The notes under the pieces: generated by a model
The model's database searches: none
Seen by the model: the letters and a program-made list of their open reading frames with translations, nothing else
What the model was told of the DNA's origin: nothing
In this document: positions 1 through 9,192 of the stretch, in pieces
Numbering within the stretch: the first letter of the stretch is position 1
How the letters are laid out: the number at the start of each line of letters is the position of its first letter
Origin: Barrientosiimonas humi
Lineage (GTDB): Bacteria; Actinomycetota; Actinomycetes; Actinomycetales; Dermatophilaceae
Assembly: GCF_006716095.1 (NCBI RefSeq)
Contig: NZ_VFOK01000001.1
Coordinates: forward strand, 558,001-622,000
Direction: 5' to 3'
DNA length: 64,000 bases
Translations under genes and position numbers: made by a program

Positions 1-1072
1 GCAGCCGGTCGCCGATGATCGTCTCGATCTCGCGCGCGCGGCCGGCGAGGTCCTCGGCCTCCATGGTCTCGATCGCCCCGAGCGCCGCGGCGCACGCGAC
101 CGGGTTGCCGCCGTAGGTGCCGCCCAGGCCGCCGCCGTGCACGGCGTCCATCAGCTCGGCGCGACCGGTGACCGCCGCGAGCGGCAGACCGCCCGCGATG
201 CCCTTGGCCGTGGTCACCAGGTCGGGCACGACGTCCTCGTGGTCGCTGGCGAACCAGGCGCCGGTGCGGCAGAAGCCGCTCTGCACCTCGTCGGCGATGA
301 ACACGATGCCGTTGTCCTTGCACCACGCCGCGAGGGCCGACAGGAAGCCCGGCGCCGGCACGATGAAGCCACCCTCGCCCTGGATCGGCTCGATGATGAC
401 CGCGGCGATCTGGTCGGCGCCGATCGCCTTGTCCGCCGCGAGGATCGCGCGCTGCGCGGCCTGCTCACCGGTCATCCCCTCCGGGTCGCGGAAGGGGTAG
501 GACGTCGGCACCCGGTAGACGTCGCTGGCGAACGGTCCGAACCCCTTCTTGTAGGGCATCGCCTTCGCGGTCAGCGCCATCGTGAGGTTGGTGCGCCCGT
601 GGTAGGCGTGGTCGACCGCGACGACCGCCTGGCGGCCGGTGGCGTAGCGCGCGATCTTGACGGCGTTCTCGACCGCCTCGGCGCCGGAGTTGAACAGCGC
701 CGACTTCTTGGCGTGGTCGCCGGGGGTGACCTCGGCGAGCTTCTCGCAGACGTCGACGTAGCCCTCGTACGGCGTGACCATGAAGCAGGTGTGCGTGCTC
801 TCGCCGACCTGCTGACGTACGCCCTCCACGACGCGCGGAGCGGCCGACCCCACGCTCGTGACGGCGATGCCGGAGCCCAGGTCGATCAGCCGGTTGCCGT
901 CGACGTCCTCGACGATCCCGCCGCCGGCGCGGGCGACGTACACGGGCATGACCGAGCCGACGCCTGCGGCGACGGCGGCGCTGCGCCGCTCGGCGAGCTC
1001 GCGGGACCTGGGCCCGGGAAGTTCGGTGACCAGCTCACGACGCTGGGGGATCTCGGTGCTGACGGCAGTCAT
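1..1072 (-). CDS. gabT: 4-aminobutyrate aminotransferase GabT (C-terminus outside window)
   Basis: Class-III PLP aminotransferase that moves the amino group of GABA to 2-oxoglutarate, giving succinate semialdehyde and glutamate. 357 codons are present; the end lies beyond base 1. In reading order the protein shows the cofactor-phosphate region [11 protein letters not shown] (about 127-137), the acidic [12 protein letters not shown] motif (about 260-271) and the Schiff-base lysine K290 in [13 protein letters not shown]. The ATG is chosen because GAAGGAG lies about 7 nt upstream. It follows hisN on the same strand after 69 bp; that gap holds the palindrome TTTCGAAA (1126-1133), a possible operator, although no regulator gene is adjacent. 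Ornithine or putrescine aminotransferase are less likely alternatives. Confidence 0.9.
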   Translation of the reverse strand, partial: MTAVSTEIPQRRELVTELPGPRSRELAERRSAAVAAGVGSVMPVYVARAGGGIVEDVDGNRLIDLGSGIAVTSVGSAAPRVVEGVRQQVGESTHTCFMVTPYEGYVDVCEKLAEVTPGDHAKKSALFNSGAEAVENAVKIARYATGRQAVVAVDHAYHGRTNLTMALTAKAMPYKKGFGPFASDVYRVPTSYPFRDPEGMTGEQAAQRAILAADKAIGADQIAAVIIEPIQGEGGFIVPAPGFLSALAAWCKDNGIVFIADEVQSGFCRTGAWFASDHEDVVPDLVTTAKGIAGGLPLAAVTGRAELMDAVHGGGLGGTYGGNPVACAAALGAIETMEAEDLAGRAREIETIIGDRL

Positions 1073-1141
1073 GACTGGCTCCTTCGGTGTGCACGTCATC
1101 GGGCGACACCGCCATCATGGCAGTCTTTCGAAACCGAAGTG

Positions 1142-1939
1142 TCAGCCGGCCGCATCCTGGGAGCCGAGGCGGCCCAGCAGCTCCTCGTGCAGCAGGCCGT
1201 TGCTCGACAGCGCGTTGCCCGACCAGATCCCGTCGCGCCCGTCGAGTCCGGTGAACCGGCCGCCGGCCTCGGTGACGATCGGCGCGAGGGCGGCCATGTC
1301 GTGCACCGCGAGCTCGGCCTCGGGCGCGGCGTCGACGGCGCCCTCGGCGACGAGCATGTGCGACCAGAAGTCGCCGTACGCCCGCACCCGCCAGGCGTCC
1401 GCGACCAGCTGCTGCACCTGCTCGCCGCGGCCGATCCGGTCGAAGTCGCGCACGTCGCCGAAGCTGATCGACGCGTCGGCGACGGTGCGCACCTGGGAGA
1501 CCGAGATGCGCCGCGCGCGGGTGAGCGTGCGGCCGGTCCAGGCGCCCGAGCCCTGCGCGGCCCACCAGCGCCGCTGCAGCGCAGGCGCCGACACCAGCCC
1601 CAGCACCGGCTCGCCGTCGACGACCAGGCCGATCAGCGTGGCCCACACCGGGACGCCGCGCACGAAGTTCTTGGTGCCGTCGATCGGGTCGATGATCCAC
1701 TGCCGCGGACCGTGGCCGGTGGACTCCAGCTCCTCGCCCACCACGGCGTCGCGCGGTCGGGTGCGCTTCAGCTGGGCGCGCAGCAGCTCCTCGGCCGCGG
1801 TGTCGGCGTCGGACACCGGCGTGAGGTCGGGCTTGGTCTCGACCACGAGGTCGTCGGCGAGGAAGCGCCCCGTCGTCGTGGGCTCGACCGCATCGGCCAG
1901 GACGTGCGCCAGGCGCAGGTCGTCGTCGTACGAGGGCAC
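1142..1939 (-). CDS. hisN: Histidinol-phosphatase, inositol monophosphatase family (HisN)
   Basis: Mg-dependent phosphatase of the inositol monophosphatase superfamily, probably removing phosphate from histidinol phosphate in histidine synthesis. Metal-site motifs are GEE (E69, E70) and DPIDGT (84-89), followed by the C-terminal FWSHMLVAEGAVDAA segment. The frame stays open up to 2065, but the GTG at 1939 fits better: it gives 265 aa, normal for HisN, and TACGGT sits 6 nt upstream (1946-1951), the spacing of a leaderless actinobacterial promoter. The HisN assignment rather than a general inositol phosphatase rests on overall resemblance; no his genes are adjacent. Confidence 0.83.
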   Translation of the reverse strand: MPSYDDDLRLAHVLADAVEPTTTGRFLADDLVVETKPDLTPVSDADTAAEELLRAQLKRTRPRDAVVGEELESTGHGPRQWIIDPIDGTKNFVRGVPVWATLIGLVVDGEPVLGLVSAPALQRRWWAAQGSGAWTGRTLTRARRISVSQVRTVADASISFGDVRDFDRIGRGEQVQQLVADAWRVRAYGDFWSHMLVAEGAVDAAPEAELAVHDMAALAPIVTEAGGRFTGLDGRDGIWSGNALSSNGLLHEELLGRLGSQDAAG

Positions 1940-2155
1940 GGGCCGACCGTAGCCGACCGGACCCGCCGGGCCGGGGACGTCGGAGCCGCTGCGTGGGCGT
2001 CGCGACCGCCCGGTCGGCCCCCGCTCGGCCGGGTCGGTGGGGGCCGAGATGCAGAGGACACCCATGAATGTTCACGCTGCGTACGTCTGTGGTTTCCTTG
2101 ATCCGTCGCGCCTGCCAGGGGTGCGAATCCCCGAACCCGGAAGTGTCCGCGCTGC

Positions 2156-3337
2156 ATGCTCTCGGCCACGTTGCTGATCGTCGCCATCGTCGTGATCGTC
2201 GCGCTCGTCTTCGACTTCACCAACGGTTTCCACGACGCCGCGAACGCGATGGCGACCTCCGTCGCGACGGGCGCGCTGACTCCCCGCCGGGCCGTCGCGC
2301 TGGCCGCGGTGCTCAACGTCGTCGGGGCCTTCCTGTCGACCGAGGTCGCCAAGACCATCAGCGGCGGCATGGTCGACGACAGCTTCGTCACCCCCGAGAT
2401 GGTGCTGGCCGGGCTGTGCGGCGCGATCCTGTGGAACCTGCTGACCTGGCTGCTCGGCCTGCCCTCGAGCTCCTCGCACGCCCTGTTCGGCGGGCTCATC
2501 GGTGCGGTGCTGGTGGGAGCCGGCGCCTCGGGCGTGCACTGGCCGGTGATCGTCTCCAAGATCCTGCTGCCCGCCGTGGTCGCCCCGGTCGTCGCCGGCC
2601 TGGCCGCGGCGCTCGCGACCCGCGCGGCCTACCGCGTGATGCGCGGCGCCGACCGCGAGGGCGGGGCACGCATGTTCCGGGCGGGGCAGACCGTGTCGGC
2701 GTCGTTCGTGGCGCTCGCGCACGGCACCTCCGACGGGCAGAAGACCATGGGCGTCATCACGCTGGTGCTCGTCACCGGCGGCTACCAGGCCAGCGGCACC
2801 GGACCGCACCTGTGGGTCATCGTCGCCGCGGGCCTCGCGATCGGCCTCGGCACCTACTCCGGCGGCTGGCGCATCATGCGCACGATGGGCAAGGGCCTGG
2901 TCGAGATCCAGTCGCCGCAGGGCTTCGCCGCCGAGACCTCCTCCAGCGTCGCGATCCTCGCCTCCTCGCACATGGGCTTCGGCCTCTCGACGACGCACGT
3001 CGCCTCCGGCTCGATCCTCGGGTCGGGGCTCGGCCGCGGCACCGAGGTGCGGTGGGGGACCGCCCGGCGGATGGCGTACGCCTGGGCGCTGACCCTCCCC
3101 GCGGCCGGCGCCGTCGGGGCGCTCGCCGCCCTGCTGACCCGGCTCGGCACCGGCGGTTCGCTGCTGGTCGTCGTCATCCTCGCGGTGTTCTCGGCGATCA
3201 TCTGGCGGGTGAGCCGCCGCGCGGCCGTGTCGCACGCCAACGTCAACGAGCAGTCCGACGTGGTCGTCCTGGCCCGTCCGGGGGCCGACTCGGTCGCCGA
3301 CCTGCCCGAGCCCGAGACCGCCACCAGCCGCCGCTGA
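2156..3337 (+). CDS. pitA: Low-affinity inorganic phosphate transporter PitA
   Basis: PiT/PHO4-family membrane carrier importing phosphate (as metal-phosphate) with protons. 393 aa, almost entirely hydrophobic segments. The two inverted family signatures are visible: GFHDAANAMATS at 24-35, and the matching repeat in the C-terminal half around FGLSTTHVASGSILG. A serine-rich SSSSHALFGG lies at about 104-113. The ATG has no clear ribosome binding site; a TTG three to four codons on is an alternative. A small membrane-protein gene follows 49 bp later. No Pit accessory (PhoU-like) gene is adjacent. Confidence 0.92.
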   Translation: MLSATLLIVAIVVIVALVFDFTNGFHDAANAMATSVATGALTPRRAVALAAVLNVVGAFLSTEVAKTISGGMVDDSFVTPEMVLAGLCGAILWNLLTWLLGLPSSSSHALFGGLIGAVLVGAGASGVHWPVIVSKILLPAVVAPVVAGLAAALATRAAYRVMRGADREGGARMFRAGQTVSASFVALAHGTSDGQKTMGVITLVLVTGGYQASGTGPHLWVIVAAGLAIGLGTYSGGWRIMRTMGKGLVEIQSPQGFAAETSSSVAILASSHMGFGLSTTHVASGSILGSGLGRGTEVRWGTARRMAYAWALTLPAAGAVGALAALLTRLGTGGSLLVVVILAVFSAIIWRVSRRAAVSHANVNEQSDVVVLARPGADSVADLPEPETATSRR

Positions 3338-3386
3338 CCGCCCGAGACTGACCGAGGAGACCCCGATCGACATCGACTGGCAGGCG

Positions 3387-3584
3387 TTGCTCGACGTCGC
3401 GCTCACCACGGTGGTGGGAGCGGTGCTGATCGTCGTGCTGTTCGCCGTCTCGACCCGGTTGCTGGTGAGCGACGCGGCCGAGCGCTCGCGCGGGGTGCGC
3501 ACGGCCGCGTGGCTGGGCTACGCGGTGGTCGCGGCCGCCGCGGCGTTCGGGATCTGGCTGATCGTGCCGTACTTCCGCGGCTGA
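3387..3584 (+). CDS. Small two-helix membrane protein downstream of pitA
   Basis: Unrecognised 65-residue protein (from the TTG used here) with two hydrophobic segments, about 6-24 and 43-60, separated by a short charged stretch. It is probably cotranscribed with pitA, 49 bp away. The start is uncertain. The only good ribosome binding site, GAGGAG at 3354-3359, lies 6 nt before an in-frame ATC at 3366, which would add seven residues (IDIDWQA). No ATG is available, and the TTG at 3387 is poorly placed relative to this site. A noncanonical AUC start, as in infC-type genes, is therefore possible. Confidence 0.6.
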   Translation: MLDVALTTVVGAVLIVVLFAVSTRLLVSDAAERSRGVRTAAWLGYAVVAAAAAFGIWLIVPYFRG

Positions 3585-3586
3585 GC

Positions 3587-4588
3587 TCAGTCCCCGCCCG
3601 TACGCGATCGCAGGAGTCGGCGCAGCGACTCCAGCCGTGCCTCGCCCGCCGGGCCGGCGTGGCCGGCGGCGACATAGGCGTCCAGACCGCAGTCGTCCTC
3701 GTCGTGGGTGCAGCCGCGCGGGCAGTCGACGGTGCCCGGCTCGAGGTCGGGGAACAGGTGCACGATCCGCCCGGGGTCGACGTGCGCCAGCCCGAACGAG
3801 CGCACCCCCGGGGTGTCGACCACCCAGCCGCCCTCGGGCAGCTCCAGGGCGACCGCCGACGTCGAGGTGTGCCGGCCGCGCCCGGTCACGGCGTTCACGT
3901 CGCCCGTGGCCCGCGCCGCGTCGGGCACCAGCGCGTTGACCAGGGTGGACTTGCCGACACCCGAGTGCCCGACGAGCACGCTGACCCGCCCGTCCAGCCG
4001 TTGGCGTACGTCATCCAGGCCGACGACCTGCCCGTCGACGACCCGGGTGACGACCCAGGGGACGTCGAGAGGGGCGTAGCGGCCGAGGAAGCCCTCGGGG
4101 TCGACCAGGTCGGCCTTGGTGAGCACGAGCAGCGGGTCCATGCCGGCGTCGTAGGCCGCGACCAGGCAGCGGTCGACCATGCGCGGCCGCGGCTCGGGGT
4201 CGGCGAGGGCGGTGACGATCGCCAGCTGGTCGGCGTTGGCCACCAGCACCCGCTCGACGGGGTCGGTGTCGTCGGCGGTGCGGCGCAGCAGGGTGCTGCG
4301 CTCCTCGACCCGCACGATGCGCGCGAGGCTGCCCTCGGCGCCGGTGGTGTCGCCGACCAGCGCCACCCGGTCGCCGACGACGATGCTGGTGCGGCCGAGC
4401 TCGCGGGCGCGCATGGCGGTGACCAGCCGATCGTCGACGAGCACGGTCCAGCGGCCGCGGTCGACGGCGACGACCATGCCGACGACGGCGTCGAGGTGGG
4501 CGGGCCGGTCCTTGGTGCGGGGGCGGCTGCCGCGCCGGTTCGGCCGCACGCGGACGTCGGACTCGTCATAGACCCGACGACCGCTCAC
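3587..4588 (-). CDS. rsgA: Ribosome small-subunit-dependent GTPase RsgA
   Basis: Circularly permuted GTPase that checks late 30S subunit maturation. 333 aa: N-terminal OB-fold, then G4 LTKAD (156-160), G1 GHSGVGKS (207-214), G3 DTPG (258-261), and a C-terminal zinc site C289, C293, H295, C300. The permuted order G4-G1-G3 is diagnostic of the family. It begins 7 bp after aroA ends, so it is the third gene of a DoxX-aroA-rsgA operon. Its 3' end converges on the small membrane protein gene with only 2 bp between them; no terminator is visible there. The aroA-rsgA pairing is common in actinobacteria. Confidence 0.95.
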   Translation of the reverse strand: MSGRRVYDESDVRVRPNRRGSRPRTKDRPAHLDAVVGMVVAVDRGRWTVLVDDRLVTAMRARELGRTSIVVGDRVALVGDTTGAEGSLARIVRVEERSTLLRRTADDTDPVERVLVANADQLAIVTALADPEPRPRMVDRCLVAAYDAGMDPLLVLTKADLVDPEGFLGRYAPLDVPWVVTRVVDGQVVGLDDVRQRLDGRVSVLVGHSGVGKSTLVNALVPDAARATGDVNAVTGRGRHTSTSAVALELPEGGWVVDTPGVRSFGLAHVDPGRIVHLFPDLEPGTVDCPRGCTHDEDDCGLDAYVAAGHAGPAGEARLESLRRLLRSRTGGD

Positions 4589-4595
4589 GCCTGCC

Positions 4596-5897
4596 TCACC
4601 CGACCCCGGCCAGCTGCTCCCACAACCGCGGGAAGGCGGGCAGGGTCTTGCCGGTGGTCTCGACGTTCTCGATGACCAGCCCGGGCACCCGCAGACCGAG
4701 CACGGCGGCGGCCATGGCCATCCGGTGGTCGGCGTACGTGCGGAACAGGTCGCCGTGCAGCGGCCGGGGCCGGATGGTGAGCCCGTCCTCGGTCTCGCTC
4801 ACGTCGCCGCCGAGCCGGTTGAGCTCGGTGGCGAGGGCGGCGAGCCGGTCGGTCTCGTGCCCGCGCAGGTGCGCGATGCCGCGCAGGTGCGAGGGGGAGT
4901 CGGCCAGGGCTGCGAGCGCGGCGACCACGGGGGTGAGCTCGCCGACGTCGTGCAGGTCGATGTCGATGCCGACGATCTCGCCGGTGCCGGAGACGGTGAG
5001 TCCGTCGCGGGTCAGGGCGACGTCGGCGCCCATCGCGTCGAGGATGTCGCGGATCGCGTCGCCCGCCTGGGTGGTGAACTGCGGCCAGGCCGGCACCCGC
5101 ACGGTCCCGCCCGCGACGAGCGCGGCGGCGACGAACGGCGCGGCGTTGGACAGGTCGGGCTCGACCTCGACGTCGAGGGAGTGGATCTCGCCGGGCTCGA
5201 CGACCCAGGTGTTGGCGTCGGTGTCGTCGACCATGACGCCGGCGTCGCGCAGCACCTCGACGGTCATGTCGATGTGCGGCTGCGAGGGCAGCGGCTTGCC
5301 GTCGTGGATGACGCGCACGCCCTGCTCGAACCGGGCGCCCGCGAGCAGCAGCGCCGAGACGAACTGCGAGCTGGCCGAGGCGTCGAATCGCACCGACCCG
5401 CCGGGCACCGTCCCGACGCCCTGGACGGTGAACGGCATGCCGTCGCGACCCTCGTCGTCGATCTGTACGCCCAGCGTCCGGAGCGCTCCGAGCACCGGAC
5501 CCATGGGCCGGGTGCGGGCGTGCGGGTCGCCGTCGAAGTGCACCGGCCCGTCGGCCAGGCCGGCGACGGGCGGCAGGAAGCGCATCACCGTGCCGGCGAG
5601 GCCGCAGTCGACCTGGGTCGGACCGCGCAGCGGGGCCGGGGTCACGAGCCAGCCGTCGTCGGTGTCCTCGATGACGGTGCCGAGGGAGCGCAGCGCCTGC
5701 GCCATCAGCAGCGTGTCGCGCGAGCGCAGCGGCCGCCGCAGCAGGCTCTCGTCGCCGGCCAGCGCGGCCAGCACGAGGAAGCGGTTGGTGAGGGACTTGC
5801 TGCCCGGCACCGTGACCGTGGCGTCGATGGGCCCGTCGGCGACGGGCGCCGGCCAGTCGGTGGTCACGGTGCCGGGGTGGGTATGAGCAGAACTCAA
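4596..5897 (-). CDS. aroA: 5-enolpyruvylshikimate-3-phosphate synthase AroA
   Basis: Joins shikimate-3-phosphate and PEP in the sixth step of the shikimate pathway. 433 aa from the chosen start, normal for the family. N-terminal [10 protein letters not shown] binds the phosphates; [21 protein letters not shown] and the C-terminal DHRMAMA are typical. I chose the TTG at 5897: it overlaps the DoxX stop as TTGA and has AGGAAA 9 nt upstream, which suggests translational coupling. The GTG at 5867 is an alternative that would shorten the protein by ten residues but has no ribosome binding site. The upstream open frame reaching 6440 belongs to DoxX's shadow. Confidence 0.93.
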   Translation of the reverse strand: MSSAHTHPGTVTTDWPAPVADGPIDATVTVPGSKSLTNRFLVLAALAGDESLLRRPLRSRDTLLMAQALRSLGTVIEDTDDGWLVTPAPLRGPTQVDCGLAGTVMRFLPPVAGLADGPVHFDGDPHARTRPMGPVLGALRTLGVQIDDEGRDGMPFTVQGVGTVPGGSVRFDASASSQFVSALLLAGARFEQGVRVIHDGKPLPSQPHIDMTVEVLRDAGVMVDDTDANTWVVEPGEIHSLDVEVEPDLSNAAPFVAAALVAGGTVRVPAWPQFTTQAGDAIRDILDAMGADVALTRDGLTVSGTGEIVGIDIDLHDVGELTPVVAALAALADSPSHLRGIAHLRGHETDRLAALATELNRLGGDVSETEDGLTIRPRPLHGDLFRTYADHRMAMAAAVLGLRVPGLVIENVETTGKTLPAFPRLWEQLAGVG

Positions 5898-6412
5898 GGC
5901 AGTGAATTTCCTGCCTGACGGGCCAGCAGCTTGGCCTCGCGGCGCGCGCTGCGGGCGGCCCGACGGGCGCTGCGGCCGGTCTCGGCGGCACCGGCCGCCG
6001 CGCGCCAGCGCAGGCTGGGCTTGCCCTCGGTGTCGACCGCGGCCAGGATCACGCCGCCGAGGATGGCGACGTTGCGCAGGAAGTTCGCCTTCTTCTGAGC
6101 CTTGACCTTCGGGTCGGACTCGGCCCAGAACGCCTGGTGCACATAGGTGCTCGGCGCGAGGGCGCCGGCGAGCAGGGCCGACGCCGGGCGCGGGAAGCGG
6201 CCGGTCGCGAGCAGGGCGCCGCCGGAGAGCTGGGCCGCGCCGCTCGTGCGGACGACCAGCTCGGGGTTGTTCGGCAGGCCGGTCTGCTGGGCGGCCATCT
6301 CGACGAACGGGGCCGCCTCGGCCGCAGCCTCCTGCGGCTTGCGCAGCCGGTTGAGACCTTCGACGATGAAGTACGACGCGAGCATCGGCCGGGCCAGACG
6401 CCGGATCAGCAT
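5894..6412 (-). CDS. DoxX family membrane protein
   Basis: 172-residue DoxX-like protein. Several moderately hydrophobic helices occupy about 1-125, including [31 protein letters not shown] and [15 protein letters not shown] basic, Arg/Ala-rich tail follows from about 140. The GAGGAG ribosome binding site is 5 nt before the ATG. It is the first gene of the coupled DoxX-aroA-rsgA operon. DoxX proteins are small membrane subunits linked to redox complexes in some species; the exact role here cannot be read from sequence. Confidence 0.82.
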   Translation of the reverse strand: MLIRRLARPMLASYFIVEGLNRLRKPQEAAAEAAPFVEMAAQQTGLPNNPELVVRTSGAAQLSGGALLATGRFPRPASALLAGALAPSTYVHQAFWAESDPKVKAQKKANFLRNVAILGGVILAAVDTEGKPSLRWRAAAGAAETGRSARRAARSARREAKLLARQAGNSLP

Positions 6413-6514
6413 GTGCGCTCCTCGGGTTGGGGCGTGTCAACGGATGCGACCTACGTTATGCGGTCCCGGGCGCGGCGGCGAGGGGAGCCGGGGGTCGCTC
6501 GTAGGCTGATCGGC

Positions 6515-7357
6515 ATGTGTGGTCGTTATGCCGCGAGCGCGAGCCCCGACGACCTCGTCGAGGAGTTCGAGGTCGACGAGGAGCGCCTGCACGAGATCAC
6601 CCGCAGCGTGCTGAAGTCGCCGCAGTCGCCGCCCGCCGGCACGCCCGACTACAACATGGCCCCCACCAAGCAGGCGCCCGTCGTGCTCACCCGCGCCCCG
6701 CGCGAGGACCGCGAGGCCCCGCCGCAGCGCCAGCTGCGGCTGCTCACCTGGGGTCTGGTGCCCGCGTGGGCCAAGGACCCCAAGGTCGGGCTGCGGATGA
6801 TCAACGCGCGCTCCGAGACGCTGCTCGACAAGGGCGCGTTCGTCAAGGCCGCGGTCGCGCGGCGCTGCCTGGTGCCCGCCGACGGGTGGTACGAGTGGCA
6901 GGTCAGCCCGACCGCCCTCGACGCCAAGGGCAAACCGCGCAAGCAGCCGTTCTTCGTGCACCGGGCCGACGGCGACCGGCTGGCCTTCGCGGGGCTCTAC
7001 GAGTTCTGGCGCGGCCGCTCGCTCGCCGACGACGACCCGGACGCCTGGCTGGCCTCGTTCACCATCGTCACCACGGCCGCCGAGCCGGGCCTGGACCGGA
7101 TCCACGACCGGCAGCCGGTCGTGCTCGACCGTGACCGCTGGGCCGACTGGCTCGACCCGGCGACCACGGACCCCGACGAGGTGCGGGCGCTGCTCGCCGA
7201 CGCACCCACGGGGCGCTTCGAGGCGTGGCCGGTCGGGCGGGGCGTCGGGTCGGGTCGCAGCAACGGCCCAGGCCTGGTCGAGCCGGTCGCCGAGTCCGAG
7301 CTCGAAGGGGTCGTCGACCCCGAGACGGGTGAGATCCTCGGGGGCGAGTTCCGTTGA
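6515..7357 (+). CDS. SRAP (YedK/HMCES) abasic-site DNA-protein crosslink protein
   Basis: SOS-response-associated peptidase family. After removal of Met1, Cys2 forms a thiazolidine bond with abasic sites in single-stranded DNA and shields them. 280 aa starting MCGRYA. Further family motifs are YNMAPTKQAPV, WGLVPAWAKD, MINARSETL, GWYEW, and the histidine region LDRIHDRQPVVL. The ATG is certain because Cys2 must follow it. A TAGGCT -10 element (6502-6507) sits 7 nt upstream, so the mRNA is probably leaderless. The C-terminus is somewhat extended. The next gene overlaps by TTGA. Confidence 0.94.
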   Translation: MCGRYAASASPDDLVEEFEVDEERLHEITRSVLKSPQSPPAGTPDYNMAPTKQAPVVLTRAPREDREAPPQRQLRLLTWGLVPAWAKDPKVGLRMINARSETLLDKGAFVKAAVARRCLVPADGWYEWQVSPTALDAKGKPRKQPFFVHRADGDRLAFAGLYEFWRGRSLADDDPDAWLASFTIVTTAAEPGLDRIHDRQPVVLDRDRWADWLDPATTDPDEVRALLADAPTGRFEAWPVGRGVGSGRSNGPGLVEPVAESELEGVVDPETGEILGGEFR

Positions 7358-7986
7358 GCGTCAAGGAGATCGAGACGCCGGTCGGTCTCGCCCGCGCGCA
7401 CGTGCAGCGGGCGCGCGAACCCCGCGGGTCGATCGTGCTGAGTCACGGCGCAGGCGGCGGCATCGAGGCCAAGGACCTGCAGGCGCTCACCGCACTCGTC
7501 GACGACGGGTGGACGTACGTCCTCGTCGAGCAGCCCTGGCGCGTCGCCGGCAAGAAGCTGGCCCCGCGCCCGCCCGTGCTCGACCAGGCGTGGCTGCCGA
7601 TCGTGGCCGCCCTGACCAGCGGCCGCTGGGCGCTGCCGCGGCCGCTGATCCAGGGCGGTCGCTCCGCCGGCGCGCGCGTCGCGTGCCGCACGGCGACCGA
7701 GGTCGGCGCCGACGCCGTGCTCGCGCTCTCCTTCCCGCTCCACCCGCCCGGCAAGCCGGAGAAGTCGCGGGCCTTCGAGGCGCAGCTGGTGCTCGACGCC
7801 GGGCTGCCGCTCGGCGTCGTGCAGGGGGAGCGCGACCCGTTCGGCACACCCGACGACGTCCGCGCCGCACTGGGGGCGCAGGCCCAGGTCTTCGCCGCGC
7901 GCGGCGACCACAGCTTCAGTCGGCACCCCGACGACGTGCTCGCGGCCGTCCGTGACTGGCTCGGCGGCCTGCCCGCCCATGCCTGA
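7354..7986 (+). CDS. Alpha/beta hydrolase, TEX30/KANSL3-like family
   Basis: 210-residue predicted alpha/beta hydrolase of the small family related to eukaryotic TEX30/KANSL3. The oxyanion region is LSHGAGGG (about 30-37) and the nucleophile elbow is GGRSAGAR (Ser in the GxSxG-like turn). Downstream are the acid-region [10 protein letters not shown] and the catalytic-histidine segment GDHSF. Starts at a TTG overlapping the SRAP stop (TTGA), so it is translationally coupled to a DNA-damage gene. The substrate is unknown. Confidence 0.8.
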   Translation: MSVKEIETPVGLARAHVQRAREPRGSIVLSHGAGGGIEAKDLQALTALVDDGWTYVLVEQPWRVAGKKLAPRPPVLDQAWLPIVAALTSGRWALPRPLIQGGRSAGARVACRTATEVGADAVLALSFPLHPPGKPEKSRAFEAQLVLDAGLPLGVVQGERDPFGTPDDVRAALGAQAQVFAARGDHSFSRHPDDVLAAVRDWLGGLPAHA

Positions 7987-8012
7987 CCGCCGGCCCCCAC
8001 CCCCTCCCGGGT

Positions 8013-8040
8013 GGGAATGTGCGCCACCCCGGTGCCGTTG
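8013..8040 (+). promoter_or_regulatory. SigR/SigH-type promoter upstream of sigR
   Basis: GGGAAT at 8013-8018, then exactly 18 nt, then GTTG from 8037. This is the established -35/-10 architecture for SigR (Streptomyces) and SigH (mycobacteria) promoters (GGGAAT-N18-GTT). It lies 129 bp upstream of the sigR ATG, implying positive autoregulation. Transcription should start near 8045, upstream of the in-frame GAGGAGG-accc-TTG at 8062-8075. A second probable promoter, TAGGCT at 8155-8160, lies 8 nt before the ATG and would give a leaderless basal transcript. Confidence 0.8.
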
Positions 8041-8168
8041 CAGGGGGTGAGCGATTTTCCCGAGGAGGACCCTTGCTGCTGGCAGCGAACGCACCGACCG
8101 GCGCCGTGCCCGAGCCCATGCTTTCGGGCACAGGAGGCGGTCAGCCCGGCGCACTAGGCTGGGGCGCG

Positions 8169-8819
8169 ATGAGTGACACCCACGCCCCTGGCACCGCGTC
8201 TGCCGACGCCGGTCGCGACAGCGAGGTCGACGTCGCCAACGAGTCGCAGGCCGAGCGTGCCGCTCGGTTCGAGCGCGAGGCGATGCCCTACCTCGACCAG
8301 CTCTACTCCGCCGCGCTGCGCAACACGCGCAACCCGGCCGACGCCGAAGACCTGGTGCAGGAGACCTATGCGAAGGCGTACGCCGCCTTCCACCAGTACA
8401 AGCCCGGCACCAACCTCAAGGCCTGGCTCTACCGGATCCTGACCAACACCTACATCAACAGCTACCGCAAGAAGCAGCGCCAGCCGCAGCAGTCCGACGC
8501 GGCCGACATCGAGGACTACCAGCTGCACCGCGCCGAGTCGCACAGCTCGACGGGTCTGCGCTCGGCCGAGTCCGACGCGCTCGACCACCTGCCCGACGAC
8601 GACGTCAAGCGGGCGCTGCAGGAGCTCCCCGACGACTTCCGGATGGCGGTCTACCTCGCCGACGTCGAGGGGTTCGCCTACAAGGAGATCGCCGAGATCA
8701 TGGACACCCCGATCGGCACCGTGATGTCGCGCCTGCACCGTGGGCGTCGCCAGCTGCGCGAGCTGCTCACCGACTACGCCGTCGAGCGTGGCTTCGTGCG
8801 TGAGGAGGCTCGGTCGTGA
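8169..8819 (+). CDS. sigR: Redox-responsive ECF sigma factor SigR/SigH
   Basis: Group IV sigma factor of the ECF12 (SigR/SigH) type, which turns on thiol-oxidation stress genes. 216 aa from the ATG: region 2 with [17 protein letters not shown], region 4 with [40 protein letters not shown] and an LREL tail. The downstream anti-sigma gene overlaps by GTGA. The frame is open further upstream, and a TTG at 8073 behind GAGGAGG would add 32 residues. In Streptomyces coelicolor the autoregulated transcript makes an N-terminally extended, unstable SigR isoform; the arrangement here looks alike, but isoform production is inference. Confidence 0.94.
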   Translation: MSDTHAPGTASADAGRDSEVDVANESQAERAARFEREAMPYLDQLYSAALRNTRNPADAEDLVQETYAKAYAAFHQYKPGTNLKAWLYRILTNTYINSYRKKQRQPQQSDAADIEDYQLHRAESHSSTGLRSAESDALDHLPDDDVKRALQELPDDFRMAVYLADVEGFAYKEIAEIMDTPIGTVMSRLHRGRRQLRELLTDYAVERGFVREEARS

Positions 8820-9100
8820 CCGCTGAGCAGTCCATCGACAAGCCCGACTGCCGGGCCGTCATCGAGCAGATCTACGCCTACCTCGACGGCGAGCTCGACG
8901 AGCGTGACGTGGCCCGCCTCAAGCAGCACCTCGAGGAGTGCCCGCCCTGCGTGACGGAGTACGAGCGTGACCAGCTGCTCAAGGCGCTCGTCCGCCGCTC
9001 GTGCGCCTGCGAGCAGGCCCCCGAGAAGCTGCGGGCCCAGATCCTCACCCAGATCACCACCGTGTCGGTAACCACCGTCGAGGTGCGCCGCCAGGGCTGA
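8816..9100 (+). CDS. rsrA: Zinc anti-sigma factor RsrA
   Basis: 94-residue ZAS-family anti-sigma factor that holds SigR inactive while reduced and zinc-bound and releases it when oxidised. The ligands C12, H38, C42 and C45 (HLEECPPC) match in spacing the Streptomyces RsrA set C11/H37/C41/C44. Further cysteines in RRSCACE near position 61 may join the redox switch. The GTG start overlaps the sigR stop as GTGA, which couples anti-sigma to sigma production. Followed by a strong terminator. Confidence 0.95.
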   Translation: MTAEQSIDKPDCRAVIEQIYAYLDGELDERDVARLKQHLEECPPCVTEYERDQLLKALVRRSCACEQAPEKLRAQILTQITTVSVTTVEVRRQG

Positions 9101-9132
9101 TCCGGCCCGGCTCGTCCGACCCCGAGCACGAG

Positions 9133-9170
9133 ACAGCCCCCGTGCGCCGTGATGGCGCTGCGGGGGCTGT
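9133..9170. terminator. Bidirectional terminator between rsrA and bL37 gene
   Basis: Perfect 10-bp stem ACAGCCCCCG / CGGGGGCTGT with an inner GCGCC/GGCGC pairing, followed by TCTTGT. It lies between two convergent genes and can serve both. Confidence 0.8.
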
Positions 9171-9192
9171 TCTTGTGCGCTGGCTCGTCGGC

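Noticed and set aside
1125-1139. CTTTCGAAACCGAAG as a gabT operator
   Set aside because: Only the 8-bp core is symmetric and no regulator gene is nearby; kept as a remark in the gabT entry only.
2114-2136. tRNA T-arm-like GGGG-TGCGAAT-CCCC before pitA
   Set aside because: No acceptor, D or anticodon arms around it and the loop lacks TTC. At most a small hairpin in the pitA leader.
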